From an uncultured Acidobacteriota bacterium (lineage in GTDB: Bacteria > Acidobacteriota > Terriglobia > Terriglobales > Acidobacteriaceae), in contig CAIQPK010000069.1 of NCBI GenBank assembly GCA_903873705.1, forward strand, positions 1 through 64,000: 64,000 nucleotides of DNA, in the 5' to 3' direction. A model generated the notes under the pieces. It was not told the origin of the DNA. It did not search any database and saw only the letters and a program-made list of their open reading frames with translations. A program made the translations under genes and the position numbers. Below are positions 18,818-28,000 of this stretch, in pieces (within the stretch, counting starts at the first letter, position 1; each line of letters opens with the position of its first letter).

Positions 18818-19318
18818 CGCTCGCAAGTGCAATGGAGCCGGATCAACGCACTCCATCAAAATTGCCGAAGAATAAGGAAAGTCCTCCACTCGCGAAACCA
18901 TGTTCTTACGAACCGGATTCAGTTCGATTTACCGCTGACACGCCGAGAACTTTTCCGCGTCTAGAATCTGACCCTCGTTGAAGCTTCTCTCCCAAACATC
19001 CATCTTGATCTTCAACAGAAACGAAAAGCCACCCTTGATAAATTGAACGGCCTTTTCTAAAGACACATCAGGCGCTGGCGTTAAAAGCAGATGAACATGA
19101 TCCGGCATCACCACGAAAGCATGGATTTGCACGCGGCATTTCCCGCGTTGTGTCTCGAGGACGCTGAGGAAGAGCAGCGCATGTGCTTCCACCTGAAAGA
19201 TGCGGCGACGCTGCGCAGTTACCGCAACAACGTGATAGGTCCGGAGTTCTTGCGGAGCCTTGTGCATCTGGGCAGAATAAGCCATACAAACCGGGACTGA
19301 AGCCCCATTTTTATCCAA
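18803..19318 (-). pseudogene. REP-associated tyrosine transposase (IS200-like Y1 family), interrupted by stop
   Basis: The reading frame encodes a RAYT-type single-strand transposase of about 171 codons (start at 19318 or the ATG at 19285). The HUH metal-binding motif is visible in VVMPDHVHLLLTP. The frame is interrupted by TAA at 18929-18931; beyond it the same frame continues IELNPVRKNMVSRVEDFPYS, the usual C-terminal block. By alignment to the YIxxNPVR motif, the stop replaces the tyrosine that in characterised relatives is the catalytic nucleophile. Inverted family C palindromes flank the gene (18748 and 19292), the typical RAYT/REP arrangement. The protein as encoded should be inactive. 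The ATG/TAA pair gives a 129-residue product if translated. Confidence 0.85.
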
Positions 19319-19355
19319 CCTTATTCAGGGGCCTGAAGGCCCCTGCTCCCTCCGA
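19292..19355 (-). repeat. Family C palindrome, right flank of transposase relic (inverted)
   Basis: The element is in opposite orientation to the copy at 18748: it reads CTGAAGCCCC, a spacer, then CAGGGGCCTGAAGGCCCCTG and CTCCCTCC. The pair forms an inverted frame around the transposase relic. Confidence 0.85.
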
Positions 19356-19380
19356 AAGACTCCCCCAAAAAGCCTCTCCC

Positions 19381-20337
19381 TCACTTCCCCAGCCGCATCT
19401 CCCCACCCACCATCGCCGGCTGCGCCCGAAAAAACTCCCCCGACACCTTAGCCACCGCTGCCGAACACTCCACCGGCGCAAAATGCCCACACCCCGCCAC
19501 CGTCGCATACACCGACTTCGGCTGAAGCGCATGCATCTTCTCCCCCACACTCGGCGGCACCAGCACATCCTCCGCTCCCCACACCAGCAGCAGCGGCACC
19601 TTCAAACCAGCCAGCCGAAAATCCAATACATCCTTCCCGCTGTACATCGAAGCCAGGCTGCGTTCCTCCACCCACTTCTGCCGACCGTTGTAGCGGATGA
19701 TGTCGCGCTCCACAAACGCCGGCGGCACCTTCAGCGTCGGACTCATCGCATGAATCAGCCGCTCCACGCCCGCCTCATCCGTCGGCGCAAACAAATCAAC
19801 GCCCACTGAGCTCGGAAAGATAATCCCCACGCTGTCATACACCGCGAGACGATCCACCCGCTGCGGCTCGTCGAGCGCCAGCTTCAACGCAATCCATCCC
19901 CCCATCGACCACGCCGCCACATCCGCATGCTGCAGATGCACCGCGTCCATGAAGTGTGACACCACATGCTCTTCCGTAGTCAATGAAAAATCCGAAGCCG
20001 CCGGCTTGTCCGACCCGCCATACCCCAGCAGGTCCATCGTATAAACATGAAACCCCTGCGCCGCAAACCGCGGCATCAACGCCGCAAAGTCTTCCGCACG
20101 CCCACCCAGACCGGAAAGCAACACCAGCGGCGTACCCTCACCACCGCCCACCGGCGCCATTTCAAAATAACGCAGCCGCCCCTCAGCCACATCCACGGTG
20201 TGGCTGAGCACGCCACCACGCCACATTCTGTAATGCAGTTGCAGATCGGAAACCCACAGTGGCGACGAGTACATCACCACCAGGCCCACCACCGCCACCA
20301 CAAAAACCGCCGCGACAAGCCGCTTCAGCGTCCGCAT
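19381..20337 (-). CDS. Membrane-anchored alpha/beta hydrolase
   Basis: This 318-residue alpha/beta-fold hydrolase has an N-terminal transmembrane segment (residues 7-24) that probably anchors it facing the periplasm. The catalytic triad is visible: Ser in AWSMGGW near 144, Asp in VWGAEDVLVPP near 261 and His in VAGCGHFAPVE near 290; the oxyanion region is LLSGLGGRAEDF. The substrate is unknown (esterase or lipase type). The start ATG directly follows the stop of the upstream nitroreductase gene, so the two form an operon. Confidence 0.88.
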   Translation of the reverse strand: MRTLKRLVAAVFVVAVVGLVVMYSSPLWVSDLQLHYRMWRGGVLSHTVDVAEGRLRYFEMAPVGGGEGTPLVLLSGLGGRAEDFAALMPRFAAQGFHVYTMDLLGYGGSDKPAASDFSLTTEEHVVSHFMDAVHLQHADVAAWSMGGWIALKLALDEPQRVDRLAVYDSVGIIFPSSVGVDLFAPTDEAGVERLIHAMSPTLKVPPAFVERDIIRYNGRQKWVEERSLASMYSGKDVLDFRLAGLKVPLLLVWGAEDVLVPPSVGEKMHALQPKSVYATVAGCGHFAPVECSAAVAKVSGEFFRAQPAMVGGEMRLGK

Positions 20338-20985
20338 TTACTTGAGCGGCTTCCCGTACTCTTCGCCAAACACCGTGTGCGACATATCGAACCGCCCACC
20401 ATCAAACTTATCCGGCCCCTTCAAGTGCCCGACGCCCAGCAACGCCACCACCCAATAACTCATCGGAAGCTTCAGCGTCTCGCAAACCTTGTCTTGCTCG
20501 AAGCCTTCCATCGGCGCCGTGTCATACCCCAGCACCTCAGCCATCAGCATCATCGATGTGAACGCCAGCATCGTCATCTTGTTCAGCCAGCCCGTCATCT
20601 GGTCTTCGCTGAAGCTCGAAAGATACGCGGTCACGCTGTCCTCTGCCTGCTCCGCATAACTTTCGGGCATCCCGTTGGCGCGTCCCAGCCGCAGCATCTC
20701 CGGAAGGTCCTTCCGCCAGCCGTCGCGGTCGCCGCACGCCACGATCACCGCCGACGCTTCCTCCACCTTGGCCTGGTTATAGCTCGCCGCCCGTAACCGC
20801 CGCTTCTGCTCTTCCCCCTGCACCACGATGAACCGCCAAGGCTGCAGGTTGTACCCGCTCGGCGCATGCAGACCCGCGTCCAGAATCTGCCGCAGGTCAC
20901 TGGCCGGAATCGGCGCTCCATCAAAGCTCGGCGTAGCGCGGCGGCCGCGAATCGCCTGTGCCAGTGTCTTCTGTATTGCTGCCAT
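20338..20985 (-). CDS. Nitroreductase-family protein
   Basis: This 215-residue FMN-dependent oxidoreductase of the NADH oxidase/nitroreductase fold has RGRRATPSFDGAPI (FMN phosphate-binding region) near the N-terminus, APSGYNLQPWRFIVV near 50 and a C-terminal VVALLGVGHL segment. It acts in the cytosol on nitroaromatics, quinones or similar acceptors; the physiological substrate is not evident. It is the first gene of a two-gene unit with the alpha/beta hydrolase. Confidence 0.88.
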   Translation of the reverse strand: MAAIQKTLAQAIRGRRATPSFDGAPIPASDLRQILDAGLHAPSGYNLQPWRFIVVQGEEQKRRLRAASYNQAKVEEASAVIVACGDRDGWRKDLPEMLRLGRANGMPESYAEQAEDSVTAYLSSFSEDQMTGWLNKMTMLAFTSMMLMAEVLGYDTAPMEGFEQDKVCETLKLPMSYWVVALLGVGHLKGPDKFDGGRFDMSHTVFGEEYGKPLK

Positions 20986-21036
20986 CGAGTGCCTCGGTCG
21001 TGATCGAACTACATCTCACGTCTTGCTGATTCTTCT

Positions 21037-22065
21037 TTACTGAATCTGGTTCATGTCACGTGGCGTCATCGCCACCGGCTGCTGCGCATCGTTCTCCGCA
21101 AACACCCAGACGCCCTGAAAATCCTTGCGCACCTCCGGATGCGCCTTCACAAAGGCCGCGGCCGCGGCTTCATTCCGCACCCGCGCCGCAGCGGCATCCG
21201 CCGTATCGGCGTGCATATGCAGTATCACATTCACGCGCGTTCCATCATCGGAGCGGTCCGTGCTCAACCCGGTAAAGTGAAACTCCTCACCAGAAAGCCC
21301 CTTCACCACCAGCGGCGCGTCCTTGCTCACGCCGTTTGAGAGTTCCGGCGGCGTCGCGCCATGCTGCTCGGCCATGAGCTTATCCAGGTGCGAGCTGTCG
21401 ATAAACCCCGCTGGCCGCAACAGTGTAAACGCCTCGTTATAAAGAAGCCATGAAGCCCACTGCTGTTTCGCCCTCGCCGCCGCCCGCGCTTCATTCCAGT
21501 ACCAGAGCCCATCGTGCCCCGCCGCCGTCCGCGCCAGCGAGTAAAACCCAGCCATCTTCCACACGCTGCCGTCCTGCCGCAGTAAAAACGACAACAGCCA
21601 CGGCTGCGTGCCTCCGCTGGCCTCCACCATCGCAAACCCATAAACACCCGGCGGCAGGCTCGGAATCGAAAAATCCACTTCCAGCGTCGTCGCCGTCAGC
21701 GGACAAGTGAAATCCGCCTCGCTGTTATCCCCCGCCGCACGCGCTCCCGCATCCAGCAGATAGACCGAAGTCACCCGCAGTGTCTCGCCCGTAATCTTCG
21801 CCGCCGTCGTCCGAATCAGGAACTCGCTGCCGCTGAAGTTCGCCGCATACTCGGCCACTGTCGACGCCCGCACCTTCGCCGCATCATTGGCCTGCACCGC
21901 CGTCGCCAGCGCCAGCGCCGCATCGGCGAGCGTCTCCCGTTGCGCCGGCGCCATCTTCGCCTGCGTGGTGCACACCTGGGCCGCAGCGCCGGCCGTCAAC
22001 AGGCAAGCCAGCGCAGGCAGCATCACCAGCAGCCTCGCTCTTCCACCACTCGGGATTCGCAACAT
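21037..22065 (-). CDS. Secreted protein of unknown function
   Basis: This 342-residue protein has a signal peptide from the ATG at 22065 (MLRIPSGGRARLLVMLPALA, cleavage near GAAAQ). AAGGAG eight bases upstream supports this start over the frame's opening at 22089. The mature part has a helical N-terminal region (AQRETLADAALALATAVQAND), a beta-rich middle with PPGVYGFAMVE and a segment GLWYWNEARAAARAKQQWASWLLYNEAF. I do not recognise a family. It is transcribed divergently from the STN-domain protein at 22228. Confidence 0.7.
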   Translation of the reverse strand: MLRIPSGGRARLLVMLPALACLLTAGAAAQVCTTQAKMAPAQRETLADAALALATAVQANDAAKVRASTVAEYAANFSGSEFLIRTTAAKITGETLRVTSVYLLDAGARAAGDNSEADFTCPLTATTLEVDFSIPSLPPGVYGFAMVEASGGTQPWLLSFLLRQDGSVWKMAGFYSLARTAAGHDGLWYWNEARAAARAKQQWASWLLYNEAFTLLRPAGFIDSSHLDKLMAEQHGATPPELSNGVSKDAPLVVKGLSGEEFHFTGLSTDRSDDGTRVNVILHMHADTADAAAARVRNEAAAAAFVKAHPEVRKDFQGVWVFAENDAQQPVAMTPRDMNQIQ

Positions 22066-22227
22066 CGTCACCACTCCTTGCGCCAGCAACTGCCCGGCAA
22101 CCGTCGCGTAGTCCGCATCGCCGCCTTCGCCAGCATACGGAGCGACCGCCTACGAGTCCAGCCTCTCCGCCGCCCAACCGCGCTATCATCGACGCTAAGG
22201 CTACCTTCTAGCGCCGGAGCACGTCCC

Positions 22228-23175
22228 ATGCTGCAGATGCTCATTTCCCGTCCAGCCCGCAGCCGCCCGCGCTTCCTCGGTAGTTGGATGCCGCTTTCCC
22301 TGCTCCTGCTCGCCCCGCCGGCCCACCCTGCCCAGGTCTCGCAACTACCGGCCACCCCCCCGACCGCGCAAACCGCCCCCATCGCGGCCGCCCCCGCCGC
22401 GTCTAAGCCCTCCAGCACCACCCATCGCGCCCAGGTCACCTTCGCCAACGGCGTGCTCGACGTCCGCGCCGACAACTCCAGCCTCAACCAGATCCTCCGC
22501 GACATCGCTCACGAAACCGGCATGAAGATCACCGGCGGCGTCCGCGAAGAGCGCGTCTTCGGCCACTACGGCCCCGCCACCCCCGACGTCATCCTCGCCA
22601 CGCTCATCGACTCCAACTCCACCAACATGATCCTCCGCGACTCCATCGGCGACGCCCCCAAAGAGCTCATCCTCACCCCTCGCGCCGGCGGCCCCACGCC
22701 CCCCAACCCCAACGCCCAGAACTTCAACGGCGACGACGACGGCCGCGACGACCAGGACAACCATCTCCCGCCCCAGATGCAGACGCCCCAGCAGCGCATG
22801 GGGAGCCAGCCCTTCGGCCGACCCGCTCCGCCACAGAATCAGTACACCCCACCACCAACGCAGAATCCTGCCCCTGCCGCACCCGGCGTCGTGGTGCCCG
22901 CCAACAATGTGAACGGCGACCCCAACAACGTCTCCCCCACGGCCTCCACGCTCCCCACCACCAACTCTGTCTCGCTGGACTCTGTCCCCACCCCCAGCAC
23001 CACGCCACCGGTATCCGGCATAGTCGATGCCCCCAACCCACCCGACCCCGCCACAGTAAATCCCGCCACCACCGCCGACCCCAACTCCCCCAACGGCGTA
23101 AAAACCCCCGAACAGATCTACCAGCAGCTACAGCAGCTACAGCGGCAACACGACCAGCAAACCAAACCCCAATAA
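22228..23175 (+). CDS. Secreted protein with STN-like domain and Pro/Asn-rich tail
   Basis: This 315-residue exported protein starts at the ATG at 22228 (GGAG eight bases upstream) and has a long Arg-containing signal peptide ending near HPAQ. Residues about 70-140 (LDVRADNSSLNQILRDIAHE, TGMKITGGV...VFGHYGP, VILATLI) resemble the secretin/TonB short N-terminal (STN) domain that binds partner proteins in the periplasm. The remaining half is low-complexity Pro/Asn/Thr-rich with Gln repeats at the end. No secretin barrel is present, so it is a free STN adaptor or scaffold by inference. Confidence 0.7.
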   Translation: MLQMLISRPARSRPRFLGSWMPLSLLLLAPPAHPAQVSQLPATPPTAQTAPIAAAPAASKPSSTTHRAQVTFANGVLDVRADNSSLNQILRDIAHETGMKITGGVREERVFGHYGPATPDVILATLIDSNSTNMILRDSIGDAPKELILTPRAGGPTPPNPNAQNFNGDDDGRDDQDNHLPPQMQTPQQRMGSQPFGRPAPPQNQYTPPPTQNPAPAAPGVVVPANNVNGDPNNVSPTASTLPTTNSVSLDSVPTPSTTPPVSGIVDAPNPPDPATVNPATTADPNSPNGVKTPEQIYQQLQQLQRQHDQQTKPQ

Positions 23176-23192
23176 GCGACCCCGCGTTCTAC

Positions 23193-23245
23193 TCCGCGAA
23201 ACTTGGCGTTTAAACTTAGCGAACTTAGCGTCAACGCTTTTCCTC
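23193..23245 (+). repeat. Family E dispersed repeat
   Basis: The element reads CGCGAAACTTGGCGTTTAAA, CTTAGCGAACTTAGCGTCAA, then CGCTTTTCC. It has three CTT.GCG units and recurs at 40791 and 42036, always just downstream of or between genes. Confidence 0.7.
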
Positions 23246-23253
23246 CCGCCCAG

Positions 23254-23406
23254 CTAATCCAGCGCAACCCGGGCCACCACCGCCCGCTGCCGTTGCTTCG
23301 CCGCCGCAATCGACTGCACCCGAAACACCCGGAACATCGCCTGGCAGATCCCATACGCCACCAGCACACCTAGCGCCAGCGACGCCATCACCGCACACAT
23401 CAACAT
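23254..23406 (-). CDS. Small membrane protein, 50 aa
   Basis: A 50-codon frame (ATG 23406, TAG 23254) encodes a hydrophobic segment MCAVMASLALGVLVAYGICQ followed by a basic cytosolic tail (FRVFRVQ, KQRQRAVVARV). One transmembrane helix with a positive C-terminal side is predicted. It has no recognised family and no clear ribosome-binding site. The clean membrane-helix plus basic-tail composition, and resemblance to short acidobacterial membrane proteins as I remember them, favour a real gene over chance. Confidence 0.5.
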   Translation of the reverse strand: MLMCAVMASLALGVLVAYGICQAMFRVFRVQSIAAAKQRQRAVVARVALD

Positions 23407-23569
23407 CAAAGCACCCAAGACCCAGCTCCCGGCAAGGAACCTCCCAGGGTTCCCCCGCCAAAGTTATTCTCCGCGATCAGATGCGTTTTCCCCAAACAGA
23501 AATCCACAACCCCTGTTGTCCAACCATATTCGGCAGGCGACCCACACCACCACAAATCTCCCCGAATCC

Positions 23570-23630
23570 GGGTGGCCCATCCTTTCGCGCCGTTGCGAAA
23601 GGGTGGGGTCTCGCGCGCAGCGCGACCGCT
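23570..23630 (+). repeat. Family B dispersed palindrome
   Basis: The copy has GGGTGGCCCATCCTTTCGCG, loop, GCGAAAGGGTGGGG, then CGCGCAGCGCGACCGC. It lies in the 420-base gap 23407-23826, which otherwise holds only the family D copy and a terminator. Confidence 0.8.
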
Positions 23631-23707
23631 CTTCTCCGCACTTCCAACCATCCCCTTCGTACCCCACCACCGCCATCCCTGCAACGGTCTCGCACCCTCC
23701 CACACCC

Positions 23708-23742
23708 CGTCATCCTGAGCGAAGCGCAGCGCAGTCGAAGTA
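23708..23742 (+). repeat. Family D dispersed repeat
   Basis: GTCATCCTGAGCGAAGCGCA followed by GCGCAGTCGAAG. This is the fullest copy of the CATCCTGAGCG form. Confidence 0.7.
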
Positions 23743-23762
23743 CACGCACAGCCGCCCACCAA

Positions 23763-23800
23763 AAAACAAGAGCCCGGCGCACCAACGGCACGCCGAGCCC
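23763..23800 (-). terminator. Intrinsic terminator of the PEP-CTERM gene
   Basis: On the minus strand GGGCTCGGCGTGCC, loop GTT and GGTGCGCCGGGCTC form a 14-bp stem with G-U wobbles. A TTGTTTTTT tract follows. It starts 27 bases past the stop at 23827. Confidence 0.85.
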
Positions 23801-23826
23801 TTCATCTTCCACGAAGTGTTTCGAAA

Positions 23827-24588
23827 CTACGACCTGATGATCCGCCGCCGCACCACACCGCCGATGCCCAGCAGACCCGTGCTCAGCAGGGCGAACGAAC
23901 CGGGCTCAGGGGTGACCGACGGCGATGACTGCGGAGTCAGCGTGAAACTGGAACCGTCCGCATCGTCGAAAATGTCGATCTCGGTGGTGCTGAGGTCGGT
24001 TTTCCCAATGAGGAGTGAACTGACGGTGATTCCGGTATCGCCGGAGTCCCCGAGGATAGAGACAGCGTAGAGGTAACCGCTGCTATCCGTAACCTCGAAT
24101 AAAAGACCACATTGGTCGAAAGAAGCCGAACTGGGATATCCGAGGCAGGTATGCGCGTTGCCATCGGTGTAATAAAGATTGTCGTACTGCCCGACCACAA
24201 GTCCTGAATAGTCCCCACTGACCGACAGGGTTGCCCCTGAAGGATAGCGGGCTGTATCCGGATTGCTGGCGTCATGGCTGGAAGCAGGAAGCGAAATGGT
24301 CCCCGTGAATCCAACCTGGGGGGTGAGTGCACCAGGCGCGGTCGAAGTGAATGTTCCCGTCATTGCCGTCACGTCGTAAACGCCACCGCTACCGTCCAGG
24401 GTGATGGTGCCGGACCCGCTGAAGGGAGAGCCAAACGTGCTTCCTGTAAGCGAGAAATCATAGGTAGTTGTGTCGGCGAAAGCCGACGCGCAGAGACCCA
24501 GCGACACAAGACCACCCAAAACAAAAGAACGCAGATACCGCTTATTTATGCGGAAAACTCCTGAAAGGTGCGGGGCACACTCACGCAT
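23827..24588 (-). CDS. PEP-CTERM sorting domain protein
   Basis: This exported protein has the C-terminal tripartite PEP-CTERM signal: VTPEPGSFALLS, a hydrophobic helix (TGLLGIGGVV) and RRRIIRS. Such proteins are processed by an exosortase, which is not in this window. The signal peptide is KRYLRSFVLGGLVSLGLCAS...AFAD, and the mature part is a Ser/Thr/Gly-rich beta-type domain of unknown role. The start is uncertain: the only in-frame ATG (24588) lacks a ribosome-binding site, whereas AGGAG (24558-24562) lies eight bases before an in-frame ATA at 24549 that would give the ideal signal peptide. A perfect terminator follows the gene. Confidence 0.85.
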   Translation of the reverse strand: MRECAPHLSGVFRINKRYLRSFVLGGLVSLGLCASAFADTTTYDFSLTGSTFGSPFSGSGTITLDGSGGVYDVTAMTGTFTSTAPGALTPQVGFTGTISLPASSHDASNPDTARYPSGATLSVSGDYSGLVVGQYDNLYYTDGNAHTCLGYPSSASFDQCGLLFEVTDSSGYLYAVSILGDSGDTGITVSSLLIGKTDLSTTEIDIFDDADGSSFTLTPQSSPSVTPEPGSFALLSTGLLGIGGVVRRRIIRS

Positions 24589-25094
24589 ACCCGGATTAAA
24601 ACGAGGTCTGCTCCATCGGCGCTCTCATCTCAGCGGAAGAATTCCTTCCGCAAGATTTAGCCGAACGCGTAGCGGGGCATGTTGGCACATACCAGAATGG
24701 GGAACGAGGGCCTGCCCGGACACCCCTTACACAGGCGTCTCGTTTGACCGTCAGATGGACGACATATCTTGTTTTGACTACGGCAAAGATCCCCGCGCCT
24801 TAAAAACGTGTCCAGCAAAATCGTACAAAATCGCGACATTTTTTCCGCTTTTTCTGCGCCCCACCCACGCCAAATCTCCGCTCTGCGCAATCGATGTCTT
24901 ACTGCGTCTGGCGCTCTTCCCGGTATTCGCTTTTGCTGCAATTACTTAGCTGCCGATCAATGCTCGCGGCCAGGCACCAGGCTCAGCAGAAGCCGCTTGG
25001 CCCACGCCAAGTTCCTCGACCAGCCAAACTCGGCACCCCATTTCCAATCACCCTGTAAACTACTCACTTGGCCATCAACGGCCTTTAACGACAC
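24589..25094. other. 506-base intergenic region before uvrA
   Basis: No gene is supported in this divergent region. It holds the upstream region of the PEP-CTERM gene. Near uvrA, the hexamer TAAACT (25056-25061, in CCTGTAAACT) could be a -10 element 33 bases before the uvrA ATG; the same CCTGTAAACT occurs before metG. The central part is somewhat richer in A/T, with runs such as ACATTTTTTCCGCTTTTTC. Confidence 0.5.
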
Positions 25095-28000
25095 ATGGCC
25101 ATCACCCACATCACGGTCCGCGGCGCCCGCCAGCACAACCTGCGCAACGTCTCCGTCTCCATCCCGCGCAACACGCTCACGGTCGTAACCGGCCTCTCCG
25201 GCTCCGGCAAGAGCTCGCTCGCCTTCGACACCATCTACGCCGAAGGCCAGCGCCGCTACGTCGAAACCCTCTCCGCCTACGCCCGCCAGTTCCTCGACCA
25301 GATGGAGCGCCCCGACGTCGACGCCATCGACGGCCTCTCCCCCGCCATCTCCATCGAGCAGAAGACCACCAGCCGCAGCCCCCGCTCCACCGTCGGCACC
25401 ATCACCGAAATCTACGACTACCTCCGCCTCCTCTACGCCAGCGTCGGCCAGCCCCACTGCCCCAACTGCCACCGCCCCATCTCCCGCCAGTCAGCCGACC
25501 AGATCGTAGCCCAGATCGTCGACCGCAACGCCTCATCCGGCGAGCGAATCACCGTCCTCGCCCCCGTAGTCCGCGGTCGCAAAGGCGAGTTCCGCGAAGA
25601 AATCGAAGCCCTCGACAAGAAGGGCTACCGCCTCCGCATCGACGGCGAAATCACCGAAGTAGAAGAAGGCATGCGCCTCGACAAGAAGCGCAACCACACC
25701 CTCGAAGCCATAGTCGACCGCATCATCCTGAAGCCGCTTCAGGGTCCAGCGTCCAGCGCCCAGGGCCCAGACAACGCGTCTTCTGGACCCTGGGCCCTGG
25801 ACCCTGGACCCTCGCCTCTCTACGACACCAAGCGCCTCCTCACCGCCATCACTACCGCCCTCCAGATCGCCAACGGCCTCGTCCTCGTCGGCCTGCAATC
25901 CCCCGGCGGCGCGTACGAAGAAACCCTCTTCAGCTCCTCGATGGCCTGCCCCGACTGCGGCATCAACGTGCCCAAGCTCGAACCGCGCAGCTTCAGCTTC
26001 AACTCCACCTACGGCGCCTGCCCCGGCTGCAACGGCCTCGGCAGCATCTACGATTTCGACCCCGCCAAGACCATCACCGACTGGTCCAAGCCCCTGCTCG
26101 ATGGCGCCATGGGCCCCGGCTCCGGCTCGCAATACCTCCTCCGCCTCATCAGGCTCGCCGCGGAAAAGTACAAGATCAACCTCAAGCAGCCCTTCGCCGA
26201 CCTCTCCAAGGAGCACCAGGACCTCCTCCTCTACGGCCCACCCAAGGGCGAAGCAGGACGCACCGGCTTTCACGGCATCTTCCGCTACCTCCGCGACAAC
26301 CTCGACGAAACCAAGTCCGAAGGCTACCGCGACTACATGATGCAGTACATGTCTGCCAGCGAGTGCCCCCGCTGCCAGGGCCGCCGCCTCCGCCCCGAGT
26401 CCCTCGCCGTCACCATCCCCCTCGCCGACGCCGCCCTCCATCCGCCCGTCAACAAGGAAGACGCCGACACCGAGCCGATGGAAGCCCCCAACGCCCGTCG
26501 CGACAGCTCCATCGCCGACTTCACCGCCCTCTCGCTCGAACGCGCCCTGCTCGGCGCCCGCTCCATGCGCTTCACCGGCCGCGAGCAGCTCATCGCCGAC
26601 CGCCTCCAGCGCGAAATCATCGAGCGCCTCGAATTCCTCAACGCCGTCGGCCTCGGCTACCTTTCCCTCGAGCGCTCCGCTGCCACGCTCTCCGGCGGCG
26701 AAGGCCAGCGCATCCGCCTCGCCACCCAGATCGGCTCCCGCCTGCGTGGGGTGCTCTACGTGCTCGACGAGCCCAGCATCGGCCTCCACCAGCGCGACAA
26801 TCAGCGCCTCATCTCCGCGCTTACGGACCTGCGAGATCTTGGCAATACGGTTCTGGTTGTAGAGCATGACGAAGACACCATGCGCCGCGCCGACTACCTC
26901 ATCGACCTCGGCCCAGGCGCCGGAAAGCACGGCGGCGAAATTATGGCCGAAGGCACACCCGCCGAGGTCATGGCCAACCCCGCCTCCGTCACCGGCCAGT
27001 ACCTCGCCGGAAAAATCGACGTCGTCACCCGCCCCACACCCAACAAGGCGCCGCGCCCGCTCACCGGCAACTGGCTCTCCATAGAAGACGCCAGTTCGCA
27101 CAACCTGCAGCACATCACAGCCCACATCCCCCTCAGCGTCATGACGGTCGTCACCGGCGTCAGCGGCTCCGGCAAGTCAACCCTCATCAATGACATCTTG
27201 TACCGTTCTTTAGCGAAAGAACTCTACGGCTCCCGCGAAGAACCCGGCCGCCACAAGGCCATCCACGGCGTCGATCAACTCGACAAAGTCATCCAGATCG
27301 ACCAGTCCGCCATTGGCCGCACACCCCGCTCCAACCCCGCCACCTACACCGGCGTCTTCACCGCCATCCGCGACCTCTTCGCCATGCTCCCCGAGTCGCG
27401 CGAGCGCGGCTACAAACCCGGCCGCTTCAGCTTCAACGTCCAGGGCGGACGCTGCGAAGCCTGCCAGGGCGAAGGCCAGCGCCGCATCGAAATGAACTTC
27501 CTGCCCGACGTCTACGTCCTTTGCGAAGTCTGCAACGGCCGCCGTTACAACCAGGAAACCCTCGCCGTAAAGTTCAACGGCTACTCCATCGCCGACATCC
27601 TCGATCTCCCCATCGAAGACGCCGTCCCCGTCCTCAAAGACATTCCCGCCGTCAACATCAAGCTCCAGACCCTCGTCGACGTCGGCCTCGGCTACATCCA
27701 TCTAGGCCAGTCCGCCACCACGCTCTCCGGAGGCGAAGCCCAGCGCATGAAGCTCGCCCGCGAGCTCTCCAAACGCCAGACCGGCCGCACCCTCTACCTC
27801 CTCGACGAGCCCACCACCGGCCTCCACTTCGACGACGTCCGCAAGCTCCTCGAAGTCCTCCATCGCCTCACCGACCTCGGCAACACGGTCGTCATCATCG
27901 AGCACAACCTCGACATCATCCGCAACGCCGACTACCTCATCGACATGGGTCCCGAAGGCGGCGAAGGCGGCGGCACCATCGTCGCGCAGGGCCCACCCGA

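Noticed and set aside
23406-23762. 118-residue minus-strand frame over the 23.4-23.8 kb gap
   Set aside because: It reads through family B and D repeats and has repeat-derived peptide (RFAQDDG, KGWATRIRGD) with no independent support.
25533-27125. 530-residue open frame opposite uvrA
   Set aside because: It is an antisense shadow: extreme third-position GC leaves the opposite strand open. The translation is Gly/Val/Ala/Glu-rich without domains, and uvrA is certain.
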